This document shows positions 1-5,396 of a stretch of 5,396 nt of DNA, in pieces. The DNA is from an uncultured Clostridia bacterium. GTDB lineage: Bacteria; Bacillota; Clostridia; Oscillospirales; Oscillospiraceae. The stretch lies in NCBI GenBank assembly GCA_946184215.1, contig CAMHER010000139.1, forward strand, positions 1-5,396, given 5' to 3'. The position numbers and the translations under genes are program-made. The notes below the pieces were generated by a model that was not told the DNA's origin, did not search any database, and saw only the letters and a list, made by a program, of their open reading frames with translations. The first letter of the stretch is position 1. The number at the start of each line of letters is the position of its first letter.

Positions 1-282
1 GTCGCAGCCTCCGTCAAAGGTATACAGCCTCATGTCCTTTTCCTTCAGCTTTGCGATCGCGCGCGAGGAAAAATTGCGGCAGATCACAACATCGATCACG
101 GACGAGCAGAATTCCTCAAGCTGCGCGCTGCCCGTCCCGGCATACAGGGAAAGGAGCTGCCGCTTTTTAATATGCTTTCCGTCGAGACAATAGACCCAAA
201 AGGTCTTGGCCTGCTCAAAGGGGACGATCTCGGCCGCGCCGCCGTAAGCGACGGCAATAAAGGTATAGTTGTCTTTTCTCAT
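1..282 (-). CDS. NifX/NifB-type FeMo-cofactor-binding domain protein (3' end beyond window)
   Basis: The frame is open from an ATG at 282 to the left edge, giving 94 residues with no stop, so the C-terminus is missing. The translation has the layout of the Nitro_FeMo-Co (NifX/NifB C-terminal, PF02579) fold: a first strand FIAVAYGG (residues 8-15), a second strand TFWVYCLDGK (27-36) where the family has F-x-I-Y-D-x-x-x-G-K, a helix LEEFCSS (55-61), then DVVICRNFSSRAIAKL (64-79) where the family has DVVICGGIGPRA, and a last strand RLYTFDGG (85-92). The family's usual H-F-G-x-A loop reads PFEQA (21-25), so the common histidine is absent. Members outside nitrogen fixation are small stand-alone proteins of unknown role that may bind metal clusters, and a nitrogen-fixation role here is not implied. 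The start is 19 nt after the lipoprotein stop, with a weak GGGAAAG 11 nt upstream, so it is probably co-transcribed with its neighbours. I identified the family by eye. Confidence 0.72.
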   Translation of the reverse strand, partial: MRKDNYTFIAVAYGGAAEIVPFEQAKTFWVYCLDGKHIKKRQLLSLYAGTGSAQLEEFCSSVIDVVICRNFSSRAIAKLKEKDMRLYTFDGGCD

Positions 283-301
283 GTCACGCTCGGCTTTCCC
301 G

Positions 302-1105
302 TCAGTGCGAATTGTAATACGCGATCGCCGTGCTGTCGGTCAGGATCAGATCGCACTTTCCGGCAAAGAGATAGCTGAAGCACTCGGTCGTGCCGCCGGC
401 GAGGCGCGTGATCTGTCCGAGACGGGCTGTCACCTTCCCGGCGCTCTCAAGGGCCTCCATGGCCTCGGCGGTGGTGCACATAGCCATTTTGCGGCCGCTC
501 AGCTGCAGGCTGTTCCAGATATTCGACCCGTCGCGCGAGGCGATGACGATATCATTGTGGACATAGGGGCCGTAGACGGTATAGCGCTTGTTTTCAATAT
601 CCTTTTCCGGCAGCGCCAGTCCGCCCCAGGCGCAGTCGATATTGCCGGAATAGAGCTCGATATACACGTTTTCCTTTTCTACCACATGCACCTGCAGCGT
701 CCAGCCCAGCTTTTCACACATCCTGGTGGCCAGCTCCACGTCAAAACCCCAGTAGTTGCCGTTGTCTCCGTAGGCAAAGGGAAAGGAGTTCTCATCCACG
801 CCGATGATAAAGGTCCGCGGCTCGGGCGGCGCATAGGCCGAAAGCGCGTCTGCCTTTTTTCCAAAGCTGACCATGTTGGAACCAAGCCATTTGCGGCAAA
901 GCTCGTTGATCGTGCCCTCGGCGTTGAGCTCCTCGAGCGCGGCGACCACATAGTAATACACCATGTCGTCGTTGCGAAAAGCCATCGAATAGTCCTGCTC
1001 GACCAGCGTCATGATCGCGTTCACCCCGTAGGATACGCCTCCGCAGCCCGCAAGGGAGAGTACCAGCACCAGCGCCAGCAGCAGACAGACCAGTTTTTTT
1101 CTCAT
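302..1105 (-). CDS. Lipoprotein with substrate-binding-protein (SBP_bac_3) fold in permuted order
   Basis: This is a 267-residue secreted lipoprotein. Residues 1-21 form a lipoprotein signal (positive MRKK, hydrophobic leucine/valine stretch, lipobox L-A-G-C with the lipidated Cys at 21), so it should be anchored on the outer face of the membrane. Residues 97-267 are the start and middle of the SBP_bac_3 fold (PF00497): FIIGVDENSFPFAY (99-112), GFDVELATRMCEKLG (120-134), then YGPY (178-181), and DLILTDSTAIAYY (252-264). The protein then stops. Family members normally continue with about 50 more residues ending in A-L-x-x-L-x-x-x-G-T-x-x-x-I-x-x-K-W-F-G. That missing tail is instead at the N-terminus: DYSMAFRNDD (38-47), AALEELNAEGT (55-65), NELCRKWLG (67-75). 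The usual role is to bind amino acids or similar solutes for ABC uptake, but no permease or ATPase gene is visible and the ligand is unknown. The start is 19 nt after the apeB stop, with GGTGA 7 nt upstream of the ATG. A degenerate remnant is possible, but the frame is intact and the signal peptide is good. Confidence 0.85.
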   Translation of the reverse strand: MRKKLVCLLLALVLVLSLAGCGGVSYGVNAIMTLVEQDYSMAFRNDDMVYYYVVAALEELNAEGTINELCRKWLGSNMVSFGKKADALSAYAPPEPRTFIIGVDENSFPFAYGDNGNYWGFDVELATRMCEKLGWTLQVHVVEKENVYIELYSGNIDCAWGGLALPEKDIENKRYTVYGPYVHNDIVIASRDGSNIWNSLQLSGRKMAMCTTAEAMEALESAGKVTARLGQITRLAGGTTECFSYLFAGKCDLILTDSTAIAYYNSH

Positions 1106-1124
1106 ATCTGTTTCACCAAAGATT

Positions 1125-2423
1125 TTATTCTATCCGGATGCCGTCCGGCGTCTTGCGGATCTCGCGCGAGTAAAATTCCGTCATCGCGCGCACCAGATAC
1201 TCCGTGTCCTTCGCACCGGCCGTCTCATAGCAGGAGTGCATCGCCAGCTGCGCCAGACCGATGTCCACGCTGTCGAGGGACACGTGCGAAAGACTGATGT
1301 TGCCAAGCGTGGAGCCGCCCGGCTTGTCGGCGCGGTTGGTATAGCGCTGTACCGGCACCCCGGCGGCGCGGCAGATCTCGCCGAACACGGCGGCGGAGAC
1401 GCTGTCGGTGGTGTAGCGGGCGTTGGCGTTGTATTTGATCACGACGCCGCCGTTCATCACGGGGCGGTCGCTGCGGTCGGCCTGCTCGCCGTGGTTGGGA
1501 TGCACGGCGTGGGCATTGTCGGCCGAGACCATAAAGCCGCCCGACACGCACCTCAGGTACGCCGTCTCGTCCATCCCCAGTGCGTAACAGACGCGCCGCA
1601 GCACATCCGGGAGGAAGGAGGAGTCCGCGCCCTGCTTGCTGGAAGAGCCGACCTCCTCGTTGTCAAAGACGCACAGCGCCGCAAGGCTTTGCGTATCCTT
1701 CGCCTGCAAAAAGCCCTTCAGGCAGCCGAACACGCACTGCAGATCGTCCAGCCGGGGAGAGGAGACGAATTCCTCCTCCGCGCCCCAAAGCGAGCCTGCC
1801 GCAACGGGGTAGAGAAACAGATCTCTGGAGAGGATATCCTCTTCCTTCACGCCAAGCGCCCCGGCAACAAGCGCGTCAAAGCTCTTCGCTCCCGCCTGCG
1901 ACAGAAGCGGCAGCATATCCACATGCGCCTCATAGGCTTTGCCGTCGTTGGCCTTGCGGTCCATGTGGATCGCAAGATTGGGGATCAGCGCGACGGGACG
2001 CTCCAGGTCGACAAGGCGGGAGACAAGCCCTCCTTCCGCGCGCATCGTCACGCGTCCCGCCACGGAAAGGGGACGGTCCAGCCACGGCGCGCAGAGCATC
2101 CCACCGTATTTTTCCACATTCAGCCGCACATAGCCGTCAGAAGAGGCAACGGAAGCGTTTTCCTTGATCTTGAAGGCGGGCGAATCGCTGTGCGCCGCGG
2201 CAAGCATCAGCCCGGAGGGGACGGCTTCGGGGATGCGCAGCGCGATGAGCGACGAGCCGTTGCGCCGCACAAAGACTTTGTCACCGGGCTTTACGGAAAA
2301 ATCTTCCGTCTCATACAGCTCGCGGTAGCCCGCGGCAGCAAGGGCATCCTTCACGTTCTCCACAGCGTGGAAGGCGCTGGGGGAGCGGGCAATAAAAGAA
2401 AGAAGCTCAGAATTGAGATCCAT
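1125..2423 (-). CDS. apeB: M18 family aminopeptidase (aspartyl aminopeptidase type)
   Basis: This is a cytoplasmic dinuclear-zinc exopeptidase of family M18 (PF02127) that removes N-terminal residues from peptides; family members often prefer Asp or Glu. The 432-residue length is normal for the bacterial form and no signal peptide is seen. The metal and catalytic set is complete by motif: H78-S-D80 in AAAHSDSP, bridging D226 in SPRLDDL, the catalytic and ligand pair E256-E257 in FDNEEVGSSS, D302 in SADNAHAVHPNHG, and H396 in AMHSCYE. The family signatures YNANARYTTD (331-340) and GGSTLGNI (369-376) are also present. The start is supported by GAGGA (plus-strand 2432-2436) 8 nt upstream and by the match to the usual N-terminus (S-P-S-A-F-H-A-V). 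It is the first gene of a minus-strand cluster with the lipoprotein and the NifX-like gene, and is divergent from an oligoendopeptidase. I am sure of the family. The symbol follows the usual bacterial naming, and the substrate preference is inferred. Confidence 0.95.
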   Translation of the reverse strand: MDLNSELLSFIARSPSAFHAVENVKDALAAAGYRELYETEDFSVKPGDKVFVRRNGSSLIALRIPEAVPSGLMLAAAHSDSPAFKIKENASVASSDGYVRLNVEKYGGMLCAPWLDRPLSVAGRVTMRAEGGLVSRLVDLERPVALIPNLAIHMDRKANDGKAYEAHVDMLPLLSQAGAKSFDALVAGALGVKEEDILSRDLFLYPVAAGSLWGAEEEFVSSPRLDDLQCVFGCLKGFLQAKDTQSLAALCVFDNEEVGSSSKQGADSSFLPDVLRRVCYALGMDETAYLRCVSGGFMVSADNAHAVHPNHGEQADRSDRPVMNGGVVIKYNANARYTTDSVSAAVFGEICRAAGVPVQRYTNRADKPGGSTLGNISLSHVSLDSVDIGLAQLAMHSCYETAGAKDTEYLVRAMTEFYSREIRKTPDGIRIE

Positions 2424-2459
2424 CGTTCAAATCCTCGTTTTGTAAGTATCGTAAAGTGA

Positions 2460-2488
2460 AGTATAACATATTTTCTCCACTTTGCCTA
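2460..2488 (-). promoter_or_regulatory. Predicted sigma-A promoter of apeB operon
   Basis: On the minus strand, a -35-like TAGGCA (plus 2483-2488, 4 of 6 matches to TTGACA) lies 17 nt from a -10 TATACT (plus 2460-2465, 5 of 6). Transcription would start near 2453, leaving a leader of about 30 nt that contains the apeB ribosome site. The -10 box is convincing and the -35 is only fair. It lies in the AT-rich divergent region. Confidence 0.55.
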
Positions 2489-2495
2489 CTGCGGA

Positions 2496-2524
2496 TTGCA
2501 AAAGTTAAGGAAATGTTGTAAAAT
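2496..2524 (+). promoter_or_regulatory. Predicted sigma-A promoter of the M3 oligoendopeptidase gene
   Basis: TTGCAA (2496-2501, 4 of 6 to TTGACA) and TAAAAT (2519-2524, 5 of 6 to TATAAT) are separated by exactly 17 nt. The predicted transcription start is near 2531. That leaves a leader of about 33 nt before the preferred start codon at 2564. Its -35 box is only 7 nt from the -35 box of the opposing apeB promoter. Confidence 0.6.
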
Positions 2525-2548
2525 GCAGCCATGAAACCAATTAAAGCG

Positions 2549-2554
2549 AAAGGA
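2549..2554 (+). promoter_or_regulatory. Ribosome binding site fixing the oligoendopeptidase start
   Basis: AAAGGA lies 9 nt before the ATG at 2564. No comparable site precedes the in-frame ATG at 2531, which falls on the predicted transcription start. The site therefore supports translation from 2564. Confidence 0.65.
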
Positions 2555-2563
2555 AAAGCGATT

Positions 2564-4252
2564 ATGAAAGTATCCGAACTGCCCTACAAGCGCGTAACGC
2601 TGGAGGAAGTCCAGACCGTCATGGAGGATGTAATCCGCCGCACAAGGGAAGCAAAGAGCGTCGACGAGATCCTCGCCGCCCGCGAGCCGTATCTGAGCAT
2701 GTATGAGAAGTATTCCACCGCGGGAAGTCTGTCCTATATGCGCTATTCCATCAACACCGTGGACGAGTTCTATGTGGCGGAAAAGGATTATTACGACGAG
2801 ATCGGCCCCCAGGTCGGCAATCTGATGGTCGACTATGCCTCCGCTCTGCTGGACTCGTCCTTCCGCGCCGAGCTGGAGGAAAAGCTCTCTCCGGTGCTCT
2901 TCCGCTCCTTCGAGGTCAGCCGCAAGGCCATGTCCTCCGAAATCATCCCCGACATGATCGAGGAGAACAAGCTGGTCTCTGAATACTCCCAGCTGATGGC
3001 GGGGATGGAGTTTGAATTCCGCGGCGAAAAGATGCCCCGCGCCGCGCTGGCCGGCTATTTCAAGAGCGACGACCGCGCCACCCGCCGCGAGGCCTATGAG
3101 GTCCTGGGCAGAACGCTGGAGCAGAACAAGGCGGAGCTTGACCGCATTTTTGACGAGCTGGTCCACGTCCGCGACCGGATGGCGAAGAAGATGGGCTATA
3201 AGAACTTTGTCGAGCTGGGCTATTACCGCATGGGGCGGCTGTGCTACGACGAGAACATGGTGGCCGCCTTCCGCGAGAACATCCTGGGCGACATCGTCCC
3301 CGTCGTCTCCCGCCTGCGCACCGAGAACGCCAAGAGGCTCGGCATCGACGAATACAAGTTCTACGACGACGGCGTCATCATCCCCGGCGGTGATCCGCGC
3401 CCGGTCGGCGGCAAGGAGAATATCTTCGCCTCCGCCAAGGAGATGTACCACGCGATGAGCGAGGAGAGTGCGGACTTCATCGACATGATGCTGGAGAACG
3501 ACGCCTTTGACGTGGACAGCCGCAAGAACAAGTGGGGCGGCGGCTACTGCACCGAGTTCCCCGAATACAAGCAGCCCTTCATCCTTGCCAACTTCAACGG
3601 CACGGCGGGCGACGTGGACGTCGTCACGCACGAGGCGGGCCACGCCTTCAACGCTTACCTGATTGCGAATAACCGCTTTGCGCTCGAGCTCGGCTGCGGC
3701 GGCATGGAGACGGCGGAGACCCACTCGATGTCCATGGAGTTCTTTGCCTGGCCGTATATGGACAAATTCTTCGGCGAGAACGCGGCGAAGTACCGCTACA
3801 TGCACGCGCTGGAATCCTTCTCCTTCCTGCCCTACGGCACGATCGTGGACTATTTCCAGCACCTTGTCTACGAGTACCCCGACCTGACGCCGGACGAGCG
3901 CGACGAAATCTGGCTCAAGCTTGAGAAAAAGTTCCGCCCCCACATCTCCTTCGAGGGCATGCCGTATCTGGAGAAGGGCACGCGCTGGCAGTACCAGATG
4001 CACATCTACGAAAGCCCGTTCTACTACATCGACTATGTCCTGGCGCAGACCGCGGCCTTCAACTTCCTGCTCGCCTCGCAGAAGGACTATGACGACGCCT
4101 TCGCGCGCTATCTCCGCCTGTCGAAGCACGGCGGCGAAATGGTCTGGACCGACCTGCTCGAGGAGGCCGGCTTCACGCCTCCCTTTGTCCCCGGCGCGCT
4201 CAAGACCCTGGCCGGCGAGGTGGAGTCCCTGCTGGAAAAGATCAAGGTGTGA
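2564..4252 (+). CDS. M3 family zinc oligoendopeptidase
   Basis: This is a cytoplasmic zinc metallopeptidase of family M3 (Peptidase_M3, PF01432) that cleaves short peptides internally. From the ATG at 2564 it is 562 residues, close to the Firmicutes oligoendopeptidase subgroup that is related to, but distinct from, classical PepF. The active-site motif is H356-E-A-G-H360 within VVTHEAGHAFNAY, and the third zinc ligand is probably E385 in METAETHSMSMEF. The segment after it, FFAWPYM, and the C-terminal HIYESPFYYIDYVLAQ are typical of the subgroup and supply the substrate-binding Tyr/His residues. The N-terminal half is helical and charged, with no signal peptide. A longer frame begins at 2531, but that ATG lies at the predicted transcription start. 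The start at 2564 has AAAGGA upstream and gives the family-like N-terminus MKVSELPYKRVTLEEV. Codons are strongly C/G-ending, which may reflect good expression. It is probably monocistronic: its own promoter is upstream and a hairpin terminator follows. The M18 peptidase diverges from it. Confidence 0.95.
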   Translation: MKVSELPYKRVTLEEVQTVMEDVIRRTREAKSVDEILAAREPYLSMYEKYSTAGSLSYMRYSINTVDEFYVAEKDYYDEIGPQVGNLMVDYASALLDSSFRAELEEKLSPVLFRSFEVSRKAMSSEIIPDMIEENKLVSEYSQLMAGMEFEFRGEKMPRAALAGYFKSDDRATRREAYEVLGRTLEQNKAELDRIFDELVHVRDRMAKKMGYKNFVELGYYRMGRLCYDENMVAAFRENILGDIVPVVSRLRTENAKRLGIDEYKFYDDGVIIPGGDPRPVGGKENIFASAKEMYHAMSEESADFIDMMLENDAFDVDSRKNKWGGGYCTEFPEYKQPFILANFNGTAGDVDVVTHEAGHAFNAYLIANNRFALELGCGGMETAETHSMSMEFFAWPYMDKFFGENAAKYRYMHALESFSFLPYGTIVDYFQHLVYEYPDLTPDERDEIWLKLEKKFRPHISFEGMPYLEKGTRWQYQMHIYESPFYYIDYVLAQTAAFNFLLASQKDYDDAFARYLRLSKHGGEMVWTDLLEEAGFTPPFVPGALKTLAGEVESLLEKIKV

Positions 4253-4257
4253 GAACA

Positions 4258-4290
4258 ACAGACCGTATAACAAGTATTACAGACTGTATA
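4258..4290 (+). repeat. 12-nt imperfect direct repeat, two copies
   Basis: ACAGACCGTATA (4258-4269) and ACAGACTGTATA (4279-4290) differ at one position and start 21 nt apart, two helical turns. They lie between the oligoendopeptidase stop and the terminator hairpin. The function is unknown, and chance is possible at this length. Confidence 0.4.
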
Positions 4291-4301
4291 TGAAAAAAGC
4301 A

Positions 4302-4334
4302 GGCACTCCCGGCTCACGTACGGGAGTGCCTTTT
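4302..4334 (+). terminator. Rho-independent terminator, possibly bidirectional
   Basis: GGCACTCCCG (4302-4311) and CGGGAGTGCC (4321-4330) form a perfect 10-bp stem with a 9-nt loop. An A-T pair (4301/4331) can extend it, and TTTT follows. Six A residues at 4293-4298 would give a U-run if read on the minus strand. It sits 49 nt after the oligoendopeptidase stop and should end that transcript. The plus-strand U-run is short, so efficiency may be moderate. Confidence 0.8.
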
Positions 4335-4409
4335 CCGTGCGCTTCGTTCAACGGCCGGGTTTCTCGCTTCCCGCGCGACGAATATCGCCTGTTTCGACAC
4401 GCCGCACCC

Positions 4410-4438
4410 TTGACCATGAATGGCTTTAGTGGTAAAAT
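4410..4438 (+). promoter_or_regulatory. Predicted sigma-A promoter of the methyltransferase gene
   Basis: TTGACC (4410-4415, 5 of 6) and TAAAAT (4433-4438, 5 of 6) are separated by exactly 17 nt, the best promoter match in the window. Transcription would begin near 4445, after the in-frame ATG at 4442, leaving a leader of about 42 nt before the ATG at 4487. Confidence 0.7.
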
Positions 4439-4474
4439 ATCATGAATTATTCTGGAGTAATATGCTTTGTGGAC

Positions 4475-4480
4475 AGAGGA
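4475..4480 (+). promoter_or_regulatory. Ribosome binding site fixing the methyltransferase start
   Basis: AGAGGA lies 6 nt before the ATG at 4487, a strong Shine-Dalgarno match. The longer frame's ATG at 4442 has no such site and lies upstream of the predicted transcription start. Confidence 0.75.
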
Positions 4481-4486
4481 ACGCCT

Positions 4487-5371
4487 ATGTACATTTCGGA
4501 CAAATGGAAGGATTTTGAACTGATCGACTGTTCGCGCGGGGAAAAGCTGGAGCGCTGGGGCAAATACTATCTCGTGCGCCCCGATCCCCAGGCCATCTGG
4601 GAGACGCCGCGCCGCGACGAGCGCTGGAAGCTGCGCGACGGGCGCTATCAGCGCAGCGAGAGCGGCGGCGGCAGCTGGGACAAGTCCGCCCTGCCGGAGA
4701 GCTGGCAGATCCGTTACGGCGAGCTGACCTTCAACGTCCGCCCGATGAACTTCAAGCATACGGGCCTCTTCCCCGAGCAGGCCTGCAACTGGGACTGGGC
4801 GATGGAGAAGATCCGCTCGGCCGGAAGAGAGATCAGCGTTCTCAACCTCTTCGGCTATACGGGCGCGGCAACGCTCGCCTGCGCCAAGGCGGGGGCAAGC
4901 GTCTGCCATGTCGACGCGGCCAAGGGCATGGTCGCCTGGGGCAAGGAAAACGCCGCCGCCTCTTCTCTTTCCGGCGCGCCGATCCGCTGGATCGTGGACG
5001 ACTGCGCCAAATTTGTCGAGCGGGAGATCCGCCGCGGACACAAATACGACGCCATCATTATGGACCCGCCCTCCTACGGGCGCGGCCCGGGGGGCGAGGT
5101 ATGGAAGCTGGAAAAGGACCTGTGGGGCTTTGTCTCTCTCTGCGCGGGCGTGCTGTCCGACGATCCGCTGTTTGTGATCATCAATTCGTATACCACCGGG
5201 CTCTCTCCCTCGGTTTTGAGCTACGTAACGGAGAGCATCTTCACCAAGAAATACGGCGGCCGCTCCGACAGCCGCGAGCTCGGCCTGCCCGTGACCGACA
5301 CCGGGCTCGTCCTGCCCTGCGGGGCGACATGTCGGTGGGATCGCGGCTTTGCGCCGCCGGTGGCGGAGTAA
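4487..5371 (+). CDS. Class I SAM-dependent methyltransferase (RlmI/RlmK-like)
   Basis: This is a 294-residue cytoplasmic methyltransferase with the Rossmann-type SAM fold of the RlmI/RlmK group (COG1092-like), whose known members methylate 23S rRNA. The SAM-binding motif I is VLNLFGYTGAATL (118-130), the acidic residue of motif II is D143 in HVDAAKGM, motif III is D171-D172, and the catalytic-region motif IV is DPPSYGRGPGG (193-203). The N-terminal part carries the subgroup signature LERWGKYYLVRPDPQAIW (21-38) and the FPEQACNWDW motif (95-104). The C-terminus ends with ELGLPVTDTGLVLPCGAT (264-281), also typical. There is no PUA domain as in RlmI, so the target base cannot be assigned. The start at 4487 is chosen for its AGAGGA site and because the earlier ATG at 4442 would not be on the predicted transcript. 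It is transcribed separately from the oligoendopeptidase, with a terminator and its own promoter between them. It ends 25 nt before the window edge, with no recognisable feature beyond it. Confidence 0.9.
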   Translation: MYISDKWKDFELIDCSRGEKLERWGKYYLVRPDPQAIWETPRRDERWKLRDGRYQRSESGGGSWDKSALPESWQIRYGELTFNVRPMNFKHTGLFPEQACNWDWAMEKIRSAGREISVLNLFGYTGAATLACAKAGASVCHVDAAKGMVAWGKENAAASSLSGAPIRWIVDDCAKFVEREIRRGHKYDAIIMDPPSYGRGPGGEVWKLEKDLWGFVSLCAGVLSDDPLFVIINSYTTGLSPSVLSYVTESIFTKKYGGRSDSRELGLPVTDTGLVLPCGATCRWDRGFAPPVAE

Positions 5372-5396
5372 GCAAAGACGCGATCTCCGCAGCCGC

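Noticed and set aside
283..340. Frameshift joining the lipoprotein to the NifX-like gene or hiding the lost SBP tail
   Set aside because: The frame of the NifX-like gene stays open up to 340, but the residues there do not resemble the missing SBP tail. That tail is found intact at the lipoprotein N-terminus.
269..1297. 342-codon open frame on the plus strand opposite the lipoprotein
   Set aside because: It overlaps the lipoprotein, with its signal peptide and SBP motifs, and runs into apeB. The composition is typical of an antisense shadow.
1236..2459. 407-codon open frame on the plus strand opposite apeB
   Set aside because: It is the mirror of the M18 coding sequence. Its translation is low in recognisable motifs and rich in R/H/G, and it has no convincing ribosome site.
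2486..4273. 595-codon open frame on the minus strand opposite the oligoendopeptidase
   Set aside because: It is an antisense shadow of a GC-rich, strongly codon-biased gene. The translation is rich in V/L/A/H/R/D runs without family motifs, and the plus-strand frame has a full M3 active site.
4335..4409. Possible small gene or riboswitch between terminator and methyltransferase promoter
   Set aside because: There is no frame with a ribosome site and no evident conserved RNA fold. I see only spacer DNA leading to the promoter.
4277..5041. 254-codon minus-strand open frame opposite the methyltransferase
   Set aside because: The methyltransferase frame carries all SAM motifs. The antisense product has no recognisable features and crosses the terminator and promoter.
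1..5396. CRISPR arrays, tRNA or rRNA genes, insertion sequences, phage genes
   Set aside because: I saw no regularly spaced repeats, no cloverleaf-like segments, no transposase motifs and no terminal inverted repeats. The window is almost fully coding with ordinary genes.

Overview
The window looks like chromosomal housekeeping DNA from a GC-rich member of the Clostridia, most likely an Oscillospiraceae/Ruminococcaceae-type gut anaerobe. I infer this from the GC- and C-ending codon choice, the Gram-positive style lipoprotein signal, the purine-rich Shine-Dalgarno sites, and the protein types (M18 aminopeptidase, the M3 oligoendopeptidase type common in Firmicutes, and a NifX/NifB-like small domain protein). 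No database search was possible, so the taxon is an inference.

Layout. On the minus strand, read from about 2423 down to the left edge, there are three closely packed genes: an M18 aminopeptidase (apeB-like, 1125-2423), a lipoprotein of the amino-acid ABC-transporter substrate-binding fold (302-1105), and the first 94 codons of a NifX/NifB-type iron-molybdenum-cofactor-binding-domain protein (1-282, running off the window). Both intergenic gaps are exactly 19 nt, so one transcript is likely. On the plus strand is an M3-family oligoendopeptidase (2564-4252), which diverges from apeB across a 140-nt region holding two back-to-back sigma-A-like promoters. It is followed by a perfect 10-bp hairpin terminator (4302-4334) and then, from its own strong-looking promoter, a class I SAM-dependent RNA-type methyltransferase (4487-5371).

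The two peptidases make biological sense side by side: the M3 enzyme cuts oligopeptides and the M18 enzyme removes N-terminal (typically acidic) residues. The lipoprotein in the apeB operon has a fold usually used to capture amino acids or small peptides outside the cell, though no transporter permease or ATPase is in view.

The most unusual item is that lipoprotein. Its first 60 or so mature residues match the C-terminal end of the substrate-binding-protein fold. They are followed by the normal N-terminal start of the fold, and the protein stops at the point where the missing C-terminal part should begin. This is the order expected of a circular permutation. Other observations are the back-to-back divergent promoters and two genes whose longest reading frames start too early.
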